From positions 1 through 64,000 of the forward strand of contig NZ_JAWXVZ010000005.1 of assembly GCF_033843645.1 (NCBI RefSeq): a stretch of 64,000 bases of DNA. The letters run 5' to 3'. The DNA comes from Pseudovibrio zosterae (GTDB lineage: Bacteria; Pseudomonadota; Alphaproteobacteria; Rhizobiales; Stappiaceae). Position numbers and translations under genes: made by a program. Below are positions 18,966 to 26,908 of this stretch, piece by piece (positions within the stretch are counted from its first letter, which is position 1; every line of letters begins with the position of its first letter). The notes below the pieces were generated by a model. The model was given only the letters and a program-made list of their open reading frames with translations, had not been told where the DNA came from and did not search any database.

Positions 18966-20084
18966 CTATGTTTTCCGGGTGTTCTTTTCTTTGAAAATTT
19001 CGCGGGCCCGCGCCAGCAGCATGTTCAGGTTCTGTGTGCCAGCGGCAAGGCTGTGCCGGTTCAGAATGTGCGCCCGCGCGGCACTGCCCATTTGGGGTGC
19101 CAGCTCTGGGCGTTCAAGGATGCGCTCAATGTTGGCCGCCATTGCGCTCACATCCCCTTCAGGAGATAGAAAACCGGTTTTCCCATCCTCCACGATGTCG
19201 GGCACACCAAACGTGTCCCCGCCAATCACCGGTCGGCCCGAGGCCTGCGCTTCAAGGAACACGAAGCCAAAGGCCTCACGAATGGCCGGCCACACCAGCA
19301 CGTCGTGGTCGGCGTAGACCTGTGGAATGTCATCGCCCACCTTTGGTCCCAGAAAAGTAACCGGCAGGCCGCTGAACATCTCGCGTACCTCATGGAATTC
19401 CGGTCCATCGCCAACGATGGTCAGGCTCCAGTTTTCAGCGCGCAGGAGCCTCAAGGCTTGCGCCAGCACGGCATAAGACTGCACCTTCGCGCCCGGCCGC
19501 ATCATGCCCACTGCCAGAAGCTTGAGCTTGCCGTTTTCTCGAAGGGCAACGGGAGGCGCTCCCAAAAACGGGTCTGCATCAATGAAGGGCGGAATGATGG
19601 TGAGTTTGTCGCAAACAACGTCGCGCAAGCACTGTGCATCTGCGCGGTGCAGGGCCACCACCTGATCCGCCGCGGAAAGGGCCTTGTCTGCCTCGGCAAA
19701 ACCGAAAGACCACTCGCCAGTGGCTTGTTTGGGCGCGCGGCTGGCCTCAATCACGAGGTAGGGACAGCCGAACTCCTCAGAAAGCGCCGGGCCAATCCAG
19801 TCCGGTGCCTTGTGGTAGAGATGATAGGTCAAGAACGCATCCGGCTTGTACCCGGTGCTGCGCCATCTGGCGGCAATGGCTTCGGCTTCACAAAGCGCTT
19901 CGTCTTTGAGGGCCTGTTGCATGGCAACGCCCCCGTTCTTGCGCCAGCTTCGGAACCGGGTCGGCACCTCCACCTCATGCCCGCCTTGCTCCAACGCCCT
20001 GACAATGAGCCGTGCCAGCGTCCGGTCTCCCGAGGGCGTCGGATCATCCAAAGGCTTCATGGGTGCCGTGAAGGCCAGCTTCAT
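18966..20084 (-). CDS. Glycosyltransferase family 4
   Basis: A 372-residue GT-B retaining glycosyltransferase. The family 4 donor-site signature is seen near residues 265-290 (REAFGFVFLEAQASGRPVIG), with the preceding GDGPEF motif. The stop codon abuts the next gene's start with no gap. It is one of two GT4 enzymes in this operon, so successive sugar additions are likely. Confidence 0.88.
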   Translation of the reverse strand: MKLAFTAPMKPLDDPTPSGDRTLARLIVRALEQGGHEVEVPTRFRSWRKNGGVAMQQALKDEALCEAEAIAARWRSTGYKPDAFLTYHLYHKAPDWIGPALSEEFGCPYLVIEASRAPKQATGEWSFGFAEADKALSAADQVVALHRADAQCLRDVVCDKLTIIPPFIDADPFLGAPPVALRENGKLKLLAVGMMRPGAKVQSYAVLAQALRLLRAENWSLTIVGDGPEFHEVREMFSGLPVTFLGPKVGDDIPQVYADHDVLVWPAIREAFGFVFLEAQASGRPVIGGDTFGVPDIVEDGKTGFLSPEGDVSAMAANIERILERPELAPQMGSAARAHILNRHSLAAGTQNLNMLLARAREIFKEKNTRKT

Positions 20085-20092
20085 GCTCTATC

Positions 20093-21316
20093 TCATAAAA
20101 CGGTGTCGAACTTGGCTTTCAGCCTGTCCAGTCCCGGTGCGGTTTCAAAGCTGCTGCGCACATGCGCCGAGCCTGCCTGGCCCAGCCTGTCACGCTGCTG
20201 CGGATCCTTGATAAGCTCTAGAAGCACATCTGCCAATTCCTTTGGCGCTTCCGGTGCCACAAGACGGCCGGTCTTGCCATCTTCAATCAGCTCAGGAATG
20301 GCAGAAACCTGCGTAGAAACGCAGCAAAGGCCCATGGCCTGCGCTTCCATCAAAACATTTGGCAGGCCGTCCCGGTCGCCGGTCTTGGCAATCTTGCAGG
20401 GCAGAGCGAACAGGTCTGCCTGCATACAGGCTTTGATGACTTCCTCGCGCGGCTGGGCTCCGCGCCACTCAATCCGGTCTGCAATGCCGAGCTTCTCACC
20501 AAGTGTTTTCAGCTTGTCCGCAAGCTCGCCGCCGCCGATGTGAACGAAGCGCCAATTCAGGTCCTGCGGCAGCTTTTTCAAAGCCTGAAGCAGGGTGTCG
20601 TAGCCCTTTTTCTCAACGGCCCGGCCCACGGAAAGCAGTGTAACCGGGGTCTCTTGAGCCCCCGTCAGCGGTTGCCGCGCGCCATCCTTTACCGGAAATG
20701 AGCTGAAATCCAAGCCATGGTAGACCAGTTCTATTTTCTCCGGTGCATCCATCAGGCTTTGCAGATAGTCCACGTTCACCTGGGTGCAGGTCACTCCCCA
20801 TGCCGCGTCTGCCAGCTTCACCTTCAGGTCCCACTCAGGAGAGGTCCAAATGTCCTTTGCATGGGCAGAGAACGACCACTTGCGGCCGGACAGGTGCGCA
20901 GCATAGCGCGAAACCGAACACGGCGTGTGCAGGTAGTGGGTGTGAATCCAGGTCACATCCTCCGGCAGCTCATGGGCAAACACACAGGCTTGCCCCCAGC
21001 GCCGCTTGCGGTTGTTGTTGTTTTCATTGGCAAGGTCAGCCTCAAACAGCGCCCGTGCCTTGTCATAGGTCGGCTGTTTCTTTGCCCAGGAAATGGCCTT
21101 GGCTACCCGTTTGGGGTCATCCTTGATGTACTCGGGCAAGTACAGCACGTCGCTTTTGATCTGGCGGTGCAGCTCGTGAATGTAAGGATCATAGGGTTTG
21201 CGCAGCGCAACGATGAGCTGGCCAATGCCCCTGTTCTGCAGCCCCAGAATCTCTTGGGCAATGAACGTCTCAGAAAGGCGTGGGTAGCCTTTCACCACTA
21301 CAGCGATACGTGACAT
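20093..21316 (-). CDS. Glycosyltransferase family 4
   Basis: A 407-residue GT4 enzyme. The N-terminus (VVKGYPRLSETFIAQEI) is typical of exopolysaccharide-type transferases such as those of colanic acid clusters. LLSVGRAVEKKGYDTLLQAL near 225 and DGLPNVLMEAQAMGLCCVST near 315 are the conserved C-terminal donor-binding motifs. It lies 8 nt upstream of the next gene, in the same leftward operon. Confidence 0.9.
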   Translation of the reverse strand: MSRIAVVVKGYPRLSETFIAQEILGLQNRGIGQLIVALRKPYDPYIHELHRQIKSDVLYLPEYIKDDPKRVAKAISWAKKQPTYDKARALFEADLANENNNNRKRRWGQACVFAHELPEDVTWIHTHYLHTPCSVSRYAAHLSGRKWSFSAHAKDIWTSPEWDLKVKLADAAWGVTCTQVNVDYLQSLMDAPEKIELVYHGLDFSSFPVKDGARQPLTGAQETPVTLLSVGRAVEKKGYDTLLQALKKLPQDLNWRFVHIGGGELADKLKTLGEKLGIADRIEWRGAQPREEVIKACMQADLFALPCKIAKTGDRDGLPNVLMEAQAMGLCCVSTQVSAIPELIEDGKTGRLVAPEAPKELADVLLELIKDPQQRDRLGQAGSAHVRSSFETAPGLDRLKAKFDTVL

Positions 21317-21329
21317 GTAATTATTGAAC

Positions 21330-22571
21330 CTAGGAAGGCCGATGAGCGGCCAATTGCAGCACGGGGGTGTCCTCTTTGTAGACTGGGGTTATATCGCGTG
21401 CACGGTAGATTTCATCAACCCGCGCATTGATAACCTCAAGACCGCCGAGAACGGTTCTGGACTGCGCCTGCGAAGGTGCCGGTGCCCCCGGCAACTCGGA
21501 AAGCGCATCCAGCATCAGGTCGATGTCAGGATAGGCGTCGATCGGCAGCACGCGCACAAGGCCAAGGCGTTTGGCTTGCTCGGCGCGGATCGCTTGCTCG
21601 CGGCGCGGCACAACCCGCGGCACCAGCAAGGTCGGCTTGTCAAACGACAGGATCTCACAGAACGTGTTGTAGCCACCCATGCCCACAACGGCCGTCGCCC
21701 GGTCAATGTAGGGCTCCATTTCCGGTGTAAAGCGGATCACTTCCACATCGCGCAGCTCCTCGGCGCGTGCGGCAAAGTTCTCCACCTTCTCTGAGGGCAT
21801 GAAGGGGCCCAGCACAATCAGGGCTGGGAAGAGGGGGCGCTCACGAGATTCATAGGCGCGCATCACCCAGTCCACCAGTTCAATGCCATCACCACCCCCG
21901 CCAGGGGTAACCAGAATGTACGGCGCGCCATCGAACGGCGGCGTAAAGTTGGCAGAAACCTTTGGCAACGAGCGCTGCAGGTAACCAGTGAAAAGCGTCT
22001 TGTCATGAACGGACTGCGGCAGGCCCATGCCGTCCAGCGGATTGTTCATGAAAGACGGGCCGTAGACCCAGATTTCGTCGTAAAGGTCGATCAGCGCCGG
22101 GTCCACGTTCTTGCGGTCCCATTCTTCGCGCAAAACTTCCGGATCATCCATCACATCGCGCAGACCCAGCACCAGCTGAGTCGGCGTGTCGGCAAGGTAT
22201 TGCAGCGTCGGCAGCACTTCCCCGCGCAATCCCAAGGGTTCCTTATCAACAATAAATATGTCCGGATTAAAAACCTTAGCCGTGTGCTCGATTATGGACG
22301 AACGAATGGCAAGCGTGTGATCGATGTTCAAGTGCAACGACAGCGATGTGTAATCCCCGCTGCGCAGCTTGATGACGCCGGGGATACGGACAAAGTCCAC
22401 CCGAGACTTGAACTCATAGCTGCCTATGATCGGTGATCCGGAGAGGATGAGCACGGACATTTCCGAGAATGTGCCCACCAGAGACTGTGCAATCGCACGG
22501 CAGCGGCGCAAGTGGCCCAAGCCGAATGTATCGTGGCTGTAAATCAGAACCTTGAGGGCGTTGGAAGTCAT
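21330..22571 (-). CDS. Glycosyltransferase, MurG-like; first gene of the leftward glycan operon
   Basis: A GT-B protein of about 413 residues with YSHDTFGLGHLRRCRAIA at the N-terminus and VVGMGGYNTFCEILSFDKP near 295, the MurG/GT28-like acceptor and donor motifs. I chose ATG at 22571, where homology-like sequence begins; the frame stays open to 22664. A TATAAT hexamer lies about 15 nt upstream, so the transcript may have a very short leader. It diverges from the ABC-like gene at 22844, and the shared intergenic region probably controls both. Confidence 0.83.
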   Translation of the reverse strand: MTSNALKVLIYSHDTFGLGHLRRCRAIAQSLVGTFSEMSVLILSGSPIIGSYEFKSRVDFVRIPGVIKLRSGDYTSLSLHLNIDHTLAIRSSIIEHTAKVFNPDIFIVDKEPLGLRGEVLPTLQYLADTPTQLVLGLRDVMDDPEVLREEWDRKNVDPALIDLYDEIWVYGPSFMNNPLDGMGLPQSVHDKTLFTGYLQRSLPKVSANFTPPFDGAPYILVTPGGGGDGIELVDWVMRAYESRERPLFPALIVLGPFMPSEKVENFAARAEELRDVEVIRFTPEMEPYIDRATAVVGMGGYNTFCEILSFDKPTLLVPRVVPRREQAIRAEQAKRLGLVRVLPIDAYPDIDLMLDALSELPGAPAPSQAQSRTVLGGLEVINARVDEIYRARDITPVYKEDTPVLQLAAHRPS

Positions 22572-22843
22572 GCACTCATCATAATTATAGGAGGATACCC
22601 TTACGCCAACCAGTACACTCGGCGCTTTTGCTGCGACACTAAAAGCATAGTGGCTGATCCGCAATGACTTAGATTGTCAAAATGGATTGAGTCTCTTCTG
22701 GATTGTTAATAGTTGAATCTCTACTGTAGCGCAGGTTGTAGCACAGGCCGAAGGTCGGGTGCGGCCAGCGCTGTGCCCGAAGATCAGCGCGGCACCCCGT
22801 ATGCCAGCGCCCTGCCAATGAGAATGAGTGGACCAGGTTCCTA
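22572..22843. promoter_or_regulatory. Divergent control region of the glycan cluster, with paired direct repeats
   Basis: This 272-bp region lies between the leftward glycosyltransferase operon and the rightward ABC/cyclic-nucleotide genes. It contains two direct repeats, TTGAGTCTCTTCTG (22687-22700) and TTGAATCTCTACTG (22713-22726), matching at 12 of 14 positions and spaced 26 bp start to start. Such spacing puts both copies on one helix face. It is lower in GC than the flanking genes. No gene is apparent in it. Confidence 0.45.
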
Positions 22844-25426
22844 ATGGAGAAAAGCCTCTTTCGGTTTATCTGGAAGAACTCAGCCAGGTATCAGATCACG
22901 ATTTTGCTGATTACCTGTCTGTCCTATCCAGTCAGCTTCATGCTGCTGGATCTTCCAAAGCAGATTACCAACGACGCCATTCAGGGAACTGCCTTTCCGC
23001 GTGAAGTGATGGGCGTTGAACTGGACCAGATCGAGTATCTGGCCTTTCTGTGTTTTCTTTTCCTGTTTCTGGTTGTGGTCAGCAATGGCATCAAGCTGTT
23101 CCTGAATGTCTACAAGGGCCGCCTCGGCGAGCGCATGTTGCGCCGCTTGCGGTTCGACCTCTACCAGCGTGTTCTGCGTTTCCGGTTGCCCCACTTCAGG
23201 AAAGTCAGCTCCGGTGAAATCATCCCGATGATCACTGCGGAAGTTGAGGATGTGGGCGGCTTCATTGGCGAGGCCATCGCTCTGCCAGCTTATCAGGGCG
23301 GCATGCTGGTGGTGCAGCTGGGCTTCATCTTCTTGCAAGACCCGCTTCTCGGGCTGGCAGCCATCAGCTCCTATCCAATTCAGGCCTACATTATCCCGAA
23401 ACTGCAGAAAAAAGTGGTTCTGCTGTCTCGCGAGCGTGTACGCAATGTGCGTGTCATCTCCGACAAGATCGGGGAGAGCATTGGCGGTGTCACGGAGATC
23501 CACGCCAATGACGCCTCCGCATGGCACTCGGCGGATCTGTCTGATCGCCTCTATAAAAACTTCCGCATTCGCTTCGATATTTACAACCGGAAGTACTTCA
23601 TCAAGTTCGTGAATAACTTCATGAACCAACTGACGCCGTTCTTCTTTTATCTGATCGGCGGCTATCTGGTCATCAAGGGCGAGCTCAGCATTGGTGCTCT
23701 GATCGCAGTCATCGCGGCCTACAAGGATCTGGCAGCTCCGTGGAAAGAGCTTCTGGCTTACTACCAGATGACCGCTGATGTGAACGTCAAGTATCAGACT
23801 GTGGTCGAAAACTTCGATCCGCAGGACATCTACCCACTGGAGCGCATCAAGGGCGAAGAGAGCTTCAATCTGGATGGCGATCTGGTCATGACCAATGCCA
23901 CATTCGCCGGAGGCTCTTCAGGGCAGGAGGTCTTCGGTATCAACCTCACGGCCAAAAGCGGCAAGACTTTCGCGGTGATTGGCGTCGACGGCTCCGGCCG
24001 GACGGAAGTGCTCCAGATGGCGGCTGGTCTTTTAAGCCCCACGGCTGGCCGTGTCGAGATTGGCACCCACAATCTGGAAGGGCTCTGTGAGGCCACGTTG
24101 GGCCGTCAGATCGCTTATGTGGGCGGTTCGGTTCACGTTTGGACCGGCACAATTCGCGACAACCTTTACTATGGTCTGCGCAACCGTCCGCTGGATGAGC
24201 CATCCAAAGAGCATGCTTCATCCTCGGAATATCGCCGCTGGATGGAAGAGGCGCGCGCCACTGCCAATCCGGAGTACAGTCTGGATGTGAACTGGCTGGA
24301 CTATGACCGTGCTGGCGCAAAAGACACGGAAGAGCTTGATAACCGGGTTCTGGAGATCATCGAGGTACTGGGTCTGTCGAAGGATCTTTATCGCCTCGGC
24401 CTTCAATCCGTCATCGATCCAGAACACGACGCCGAGCTGGTACAGCGCATTCTGGATGCCCGGCACGTGCTTGCCGGAAAGGTTCAGACCGATCCGAAAC
24501 TGCGCAATCTCGTTGAGCTGTGGGACATAGACACCTTCAACGCCTCTGCCAGCCTTGCGGAGAACCTGTTTTTCGCGGTTCCGAAAGACAGCTCACTGCA
24601 GCTTGAGGACGTGTTGAAGAACAAGCGGGCCGTCAAGTTCCTTGAAGACACCGGACTTGATGAGCGCCTTGTCGAGATCGGTAAGCAGATCGCTGAAATC
24701 ATGATCGAGCTGTTCTCCGACGTGAGTGGCGACAGTGAACTTCTTGACACATATTCCTTTATTAAGCAGGAAGATTTGCCTGAGTTTGAGCGCATCCTGC
24801 GCCAGATGAAAGCGGGCAAGCTGCCGAAGAAGACCAGGATCGCGGACCGTAACCGCCTGATCAACCTGGCCTTCAAACTGGTGCCGTCCAAACACCGTCT
24901 CGGTGTCATGGATGATGCGTTGCAGGAAGAATTCGTCAAGCGCCGCAAGGAGTTCCGCGACCGCGTAGGGGCGGAAAACGACGTCATCACCTTCTTCGAC
25001 AACGACACGTACATGCCAACGCTCACCATTGAGGACAACCTGCTGTTTGGTCGTCCGCGTCTCGACCGTCGTGATGCACGTCAGCGCATTGATGAAGTAG
25101 TGCGCGAGCTTGTGATGGAGTTGGGCTTGCGCCAGCCAGTGCGCCGCGCCGGGTTGGACTACCACGTAGGCGTGGCCGGGTCGCGCTTGTCTGCGCACCA
25201 GCGCCGCATGATCTGTGTGGCGCGGGCGCTCATGAAGTCGGCACCCATTACGATCTTGGACGACACCATTGCCGGTGTCACGGAAACGGACCGTGAATTG
25301 CGCAATGGCATTCGCAAACTGCTGGAAGGAAGAACGCTCATTTTCGGATCCACCAACGTTCCGGTAAAGGATGAATTCGATGCGTATATCCTCTTGGAAA
25401 ACGGAAGGGTTTCGTCTTTCTCCTAA
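22844..25426 (+). CDS. ABC-exporter-like protein with degenerate nucleotide-binding domain and large insertion
   Basis: An 860-residue protein. Residues 1-330 form an exporter-type six-helix ABC membrane domain. The nucleotide-binding domain is highly abnormal. Walker A (380-387) reads GVDGSGRT, with Arg in place of the catalytic Lys. The Q-loop region (YVGG, about 425-428) lacks Gln. The signature is LSAHQ (782-786), Walker B is ILDD (804-807) with Asp in place of the catalytic Glu, and the switch His position is Ser836 or nearby. Roughly 290 residues separate the first Q-loop-like segment from the last one, and the motif TIxDNLxxG recurs at 436-444, 570-578 and 728-736. ATP hydrolysis is doubtful; a regulatory or partner-dependent role is inferred. 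It leads a set including cyclic-nucleotide genes. Confidence 0.85.
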   Translation: MEKSLFRFIWKNSARYQITILLITCLSYPVSFMLLDLPKQITNDAIQGTAFPREVMGVELDQIEYLAFLCFLFLFLVVVSNGIKLFLNVYKGRLGERMLRRLRFDLYQRVLRFRLPHFRKVSSGEIIPMITAEVEDVGGFIGEAIALPAYQGGMLVVQLGFIFLQDPLLGLAAISSYPIQAYIIPKLQKKVVLLSRERVRNVRVISDKIGESIGGVTEIHANDASAWHSADLSDRLYKNFRIRFDIYNRKYFIKFVNNFMNQLTPFFFYLIGGYLVIKGELSIGALIAVIAAYKDLAAPWKELLAYYQMTADVNVKYQTVVENFDPQDIYPLERIKGEESFNLDGDLVMTNATFAGGSSGQEVFGINLTAKSGKTFAVIGVDGSGRTEVLQMAAGLLSPTAGRVEIGTHNLEGLCEATLGRQIAYVGGSVHVWTGTIRDNLYYGLRNRPLDEPSKEHASSSEYRRWMEEARATANPEYSLDVNWLDYDRAGAKDTEELDNRVLEIIEVLGLSKDLYRLGLQSVIDPEHDAELVQRILDARHVLAGKVQTDPKLRNLVELWDIDTFNASASLAENLFFAVPKDSSLQLEDVLKNKRAVKFLEDTGLDERLVEIGKQIAEIMIELFSDVSGDSELLDTYSFIKQEDLPEFERILRQMKAGKLPKKTRIADRNRLINLAFKLVPSKHRLGVMDDALQEEFVKRRKEFRDRVGAENDVITFFDNDTYMPTLTIEDNLLFGRPRLDRRDARQRIDEVVRELVMELGLRQPVRRAGLDYHVGVAGSRLSAHQRRMICVARALMKSAPITILDDTIAGVTETDRELRNGIRKLLEGRTLIFGSTNVPVKDEFDAYILLENGRVSSFS

Positions 25427-25507
25427 AAAGTTGTAGGGTTGAAGCAGTGAGTGAGTCCGAACCGTGTGGCCGATTGAAATCTTTCCGTTTGGGTGGAGGA
25501 AAATGAA

Positions 25508-25945
25508 GTGAGTATCGATACAGAAGTTGCAGCATTGAGAAAGGTGCCGCTGTTCTCAGGTATCGACCAGACCAAACTCCGCTTGCTGGCGTTCATCAGC
25601 GAGCGCATGGAGTTTCAGGACGGAGAGGACATGTGCGTTCAAGGAGATGTGGGCGACAGCGCTTTCATCATCCTGTCCGGTGAAGCCGCGGTGGTGGTGG
25701 ACGGAGAACACGTGGCAACTGTGGGTCATCATGCCATTGTCGGTGAAATTGCGATCCTGTGTGATGTCCCAAGAACCGCTACATTGAGAGCAGTTGGGAC
25801 AACAGACGTGCTGACCGTATCCAAAGACAATTTTCTTAAACTCTTGAAGGAGTTTCCGGAGATGTCGCTGGAGGTTATGAGGGTACTGGCGCAGCGTCTC
25901 GAAAAAACGACAAGAGATCTGGCCGACGCCAAGGCTCACTCCTGA
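25508..25945 (+). CDS. Stand-alone cyclic nucleotide-binding domain protein
   Basis: A 145-residue protein that is essentially one cNMP-binding domain. The phosphate-binding cassette is well preserved at 78-91 (VGEIAILCDVPRTA), with Glu80 for the ribose and Arg89 for the cyclic phosphate. There is no helix-turn-helix, so unlike CRP it is not a DNA-binding factor by itself. The start is GTG at 25508, with GGAGG 8 nt upstream; an in-frame GTG at 25493 is less likely because it would precede that site. It sits 81 nt after the ABC-like gene and probably transmits a cAMP or cGMP signal to a partner protein. Confidence 0.88.
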   Translation: MSIDTEVAALRKVPLFSGIDQTKLRLLAFISERMEFQDGEDMCVQGDVGDSAFIILSGEAAVVVDGEHVATVGHHAIVGEIAILCDVPRTATLRAVGTTDVLTVSKDNFLKLLKEFPEMSLEVMRVLAQRLEKTTRDLADAKAHS

Positions 25946-25983
25946 GGCAAAAGGCTGGACGAAAGGATCGGGAAGGTAGTTTG

Positions 25984-26805
25984 GTGCACGAGTTTTCGCT
26001 AAAAATTTGGGGGGTGCGCGGCTCAACCCCAACGCCGGGGACGGGGACCCTGCGCTATGGCGGCGAAACGACCTGCTTTGAAATCAGAGCGGGTGATGAC
26101 CTTATTGTTGTCGATTGCGGCTCTGGCGCGCGCAACCTCGGTTATGAACTGGTCAAAGGGCCAGGGCGTCCGGTGGACCTGTTCTTTTCGCACACTCATC
26201 TCGATCACATATGCGGCCTCCCGTTCTTCAAGCCAGCTTATGACCCGCGCTTTCACATCAAGGTTTGGGCAGGGTGTTTCAACCCTCACCGCGAACTGAA
26301 GGATGTGATCTGCCGCGTGATGTCTCCGCCTGTGTTTCCGATCACGGCGTCGAACCTGAAGGGCATCGAGTTTGGCGAGTTCATCGCAGGTAGCTGCATG
26401 GACCGGGACTCCGGCCTGCGCATATGCACCATGCCGCTCAACCATCCGGGGGGCGCATGCGGCTACAAGTTTATCTATGATGGCAAGTCCATGTGCATCA
26501 TCACCGACCATGAAATGGGCGATGCGGAAATTGATGATGCTGTCGTGGAGTTTATTCGTGATGCCGAAGTTGTGATCTACGATGGCATGTACACCAGCGT
26601 AGACTACGAAAAATACAAAGGCTATGGCCATTCCACTTGGGAGCATGTGGTTGAGCAGTGCGTCAAGGCAAACGTCAAGACGCCGGTGATCTTCCACCAC
26701 GACCCGACGCGAACGGATGACGAACTGGACGAAATTGGCATCGCAGCGAAGGAACGGCACCCGGGCGCTCTCATCGCCTCAGAAGGAATGGTGTTCCGCC
26801 CCTAG
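25984..26805 (+). CDS. Metallo-beta-lactamase fold hydrolase
   Basis: A 273-residue MBL-fold protein beginning IWGVRGSTPTPG, with the metal site HTHLDH at 70-75 and later conserved elements NHPGG, TDHE and IYDGMYT. The fold is shared with class II cyclic-nucleotide phosphodiesterases, PhnP and RNase Z-type enzymes. Position between a cNMP sensor and an adenylate cyclase makes phosphodiesterase activity an attractive idea, but the full class II signature is not complete, so this is inference. The start is GTG at 25984 (GGAAGG 7 nt upstream); TTG at 25981 is in frame. Confidence 0.82.
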   Translation: MHEFSLKIWGVRGSTPTPGTGTLRYGGETTCFEIRAGDDLIVVDCGSGARNLGYELVKGPGRPVDLFFSHTHLDHICGLPFFKPAYDPRFHIKVWAGCFNPHRELKDVICRVMSPPVFPITASNLKGIEFGEFIAGSCMDRDSGLRICTMPLNHPGGACGYKFIYDGKSMCIITDHEMGDAEIDDAVVEFIRDAEVVIYDGMYTSVDYEKYKGYGHSTWEHVVEQCVKANVKTPVIFHHDPTRTDDELDEIGIAAKERHPGALIASEGMVFRP

Positions 26806-26908
26806 GCTTCCGGTTTTGTCACACTCTCAGTCTGTTGGCGTCAGATGTGCTCTGCGCGCAGGGCGTGGCCGTAAAGGTTAGAGCCAGTGTGAGTTGGGAG
26901 CCATCTGC

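Noticed and set aside
22844..25426. ABC-like gene as a pseudogene
   Set aside because: The 860-codon frame has no stop or frameshift and the altered residues are confined to catalytic motifs, which argues for changed function rather than decay.
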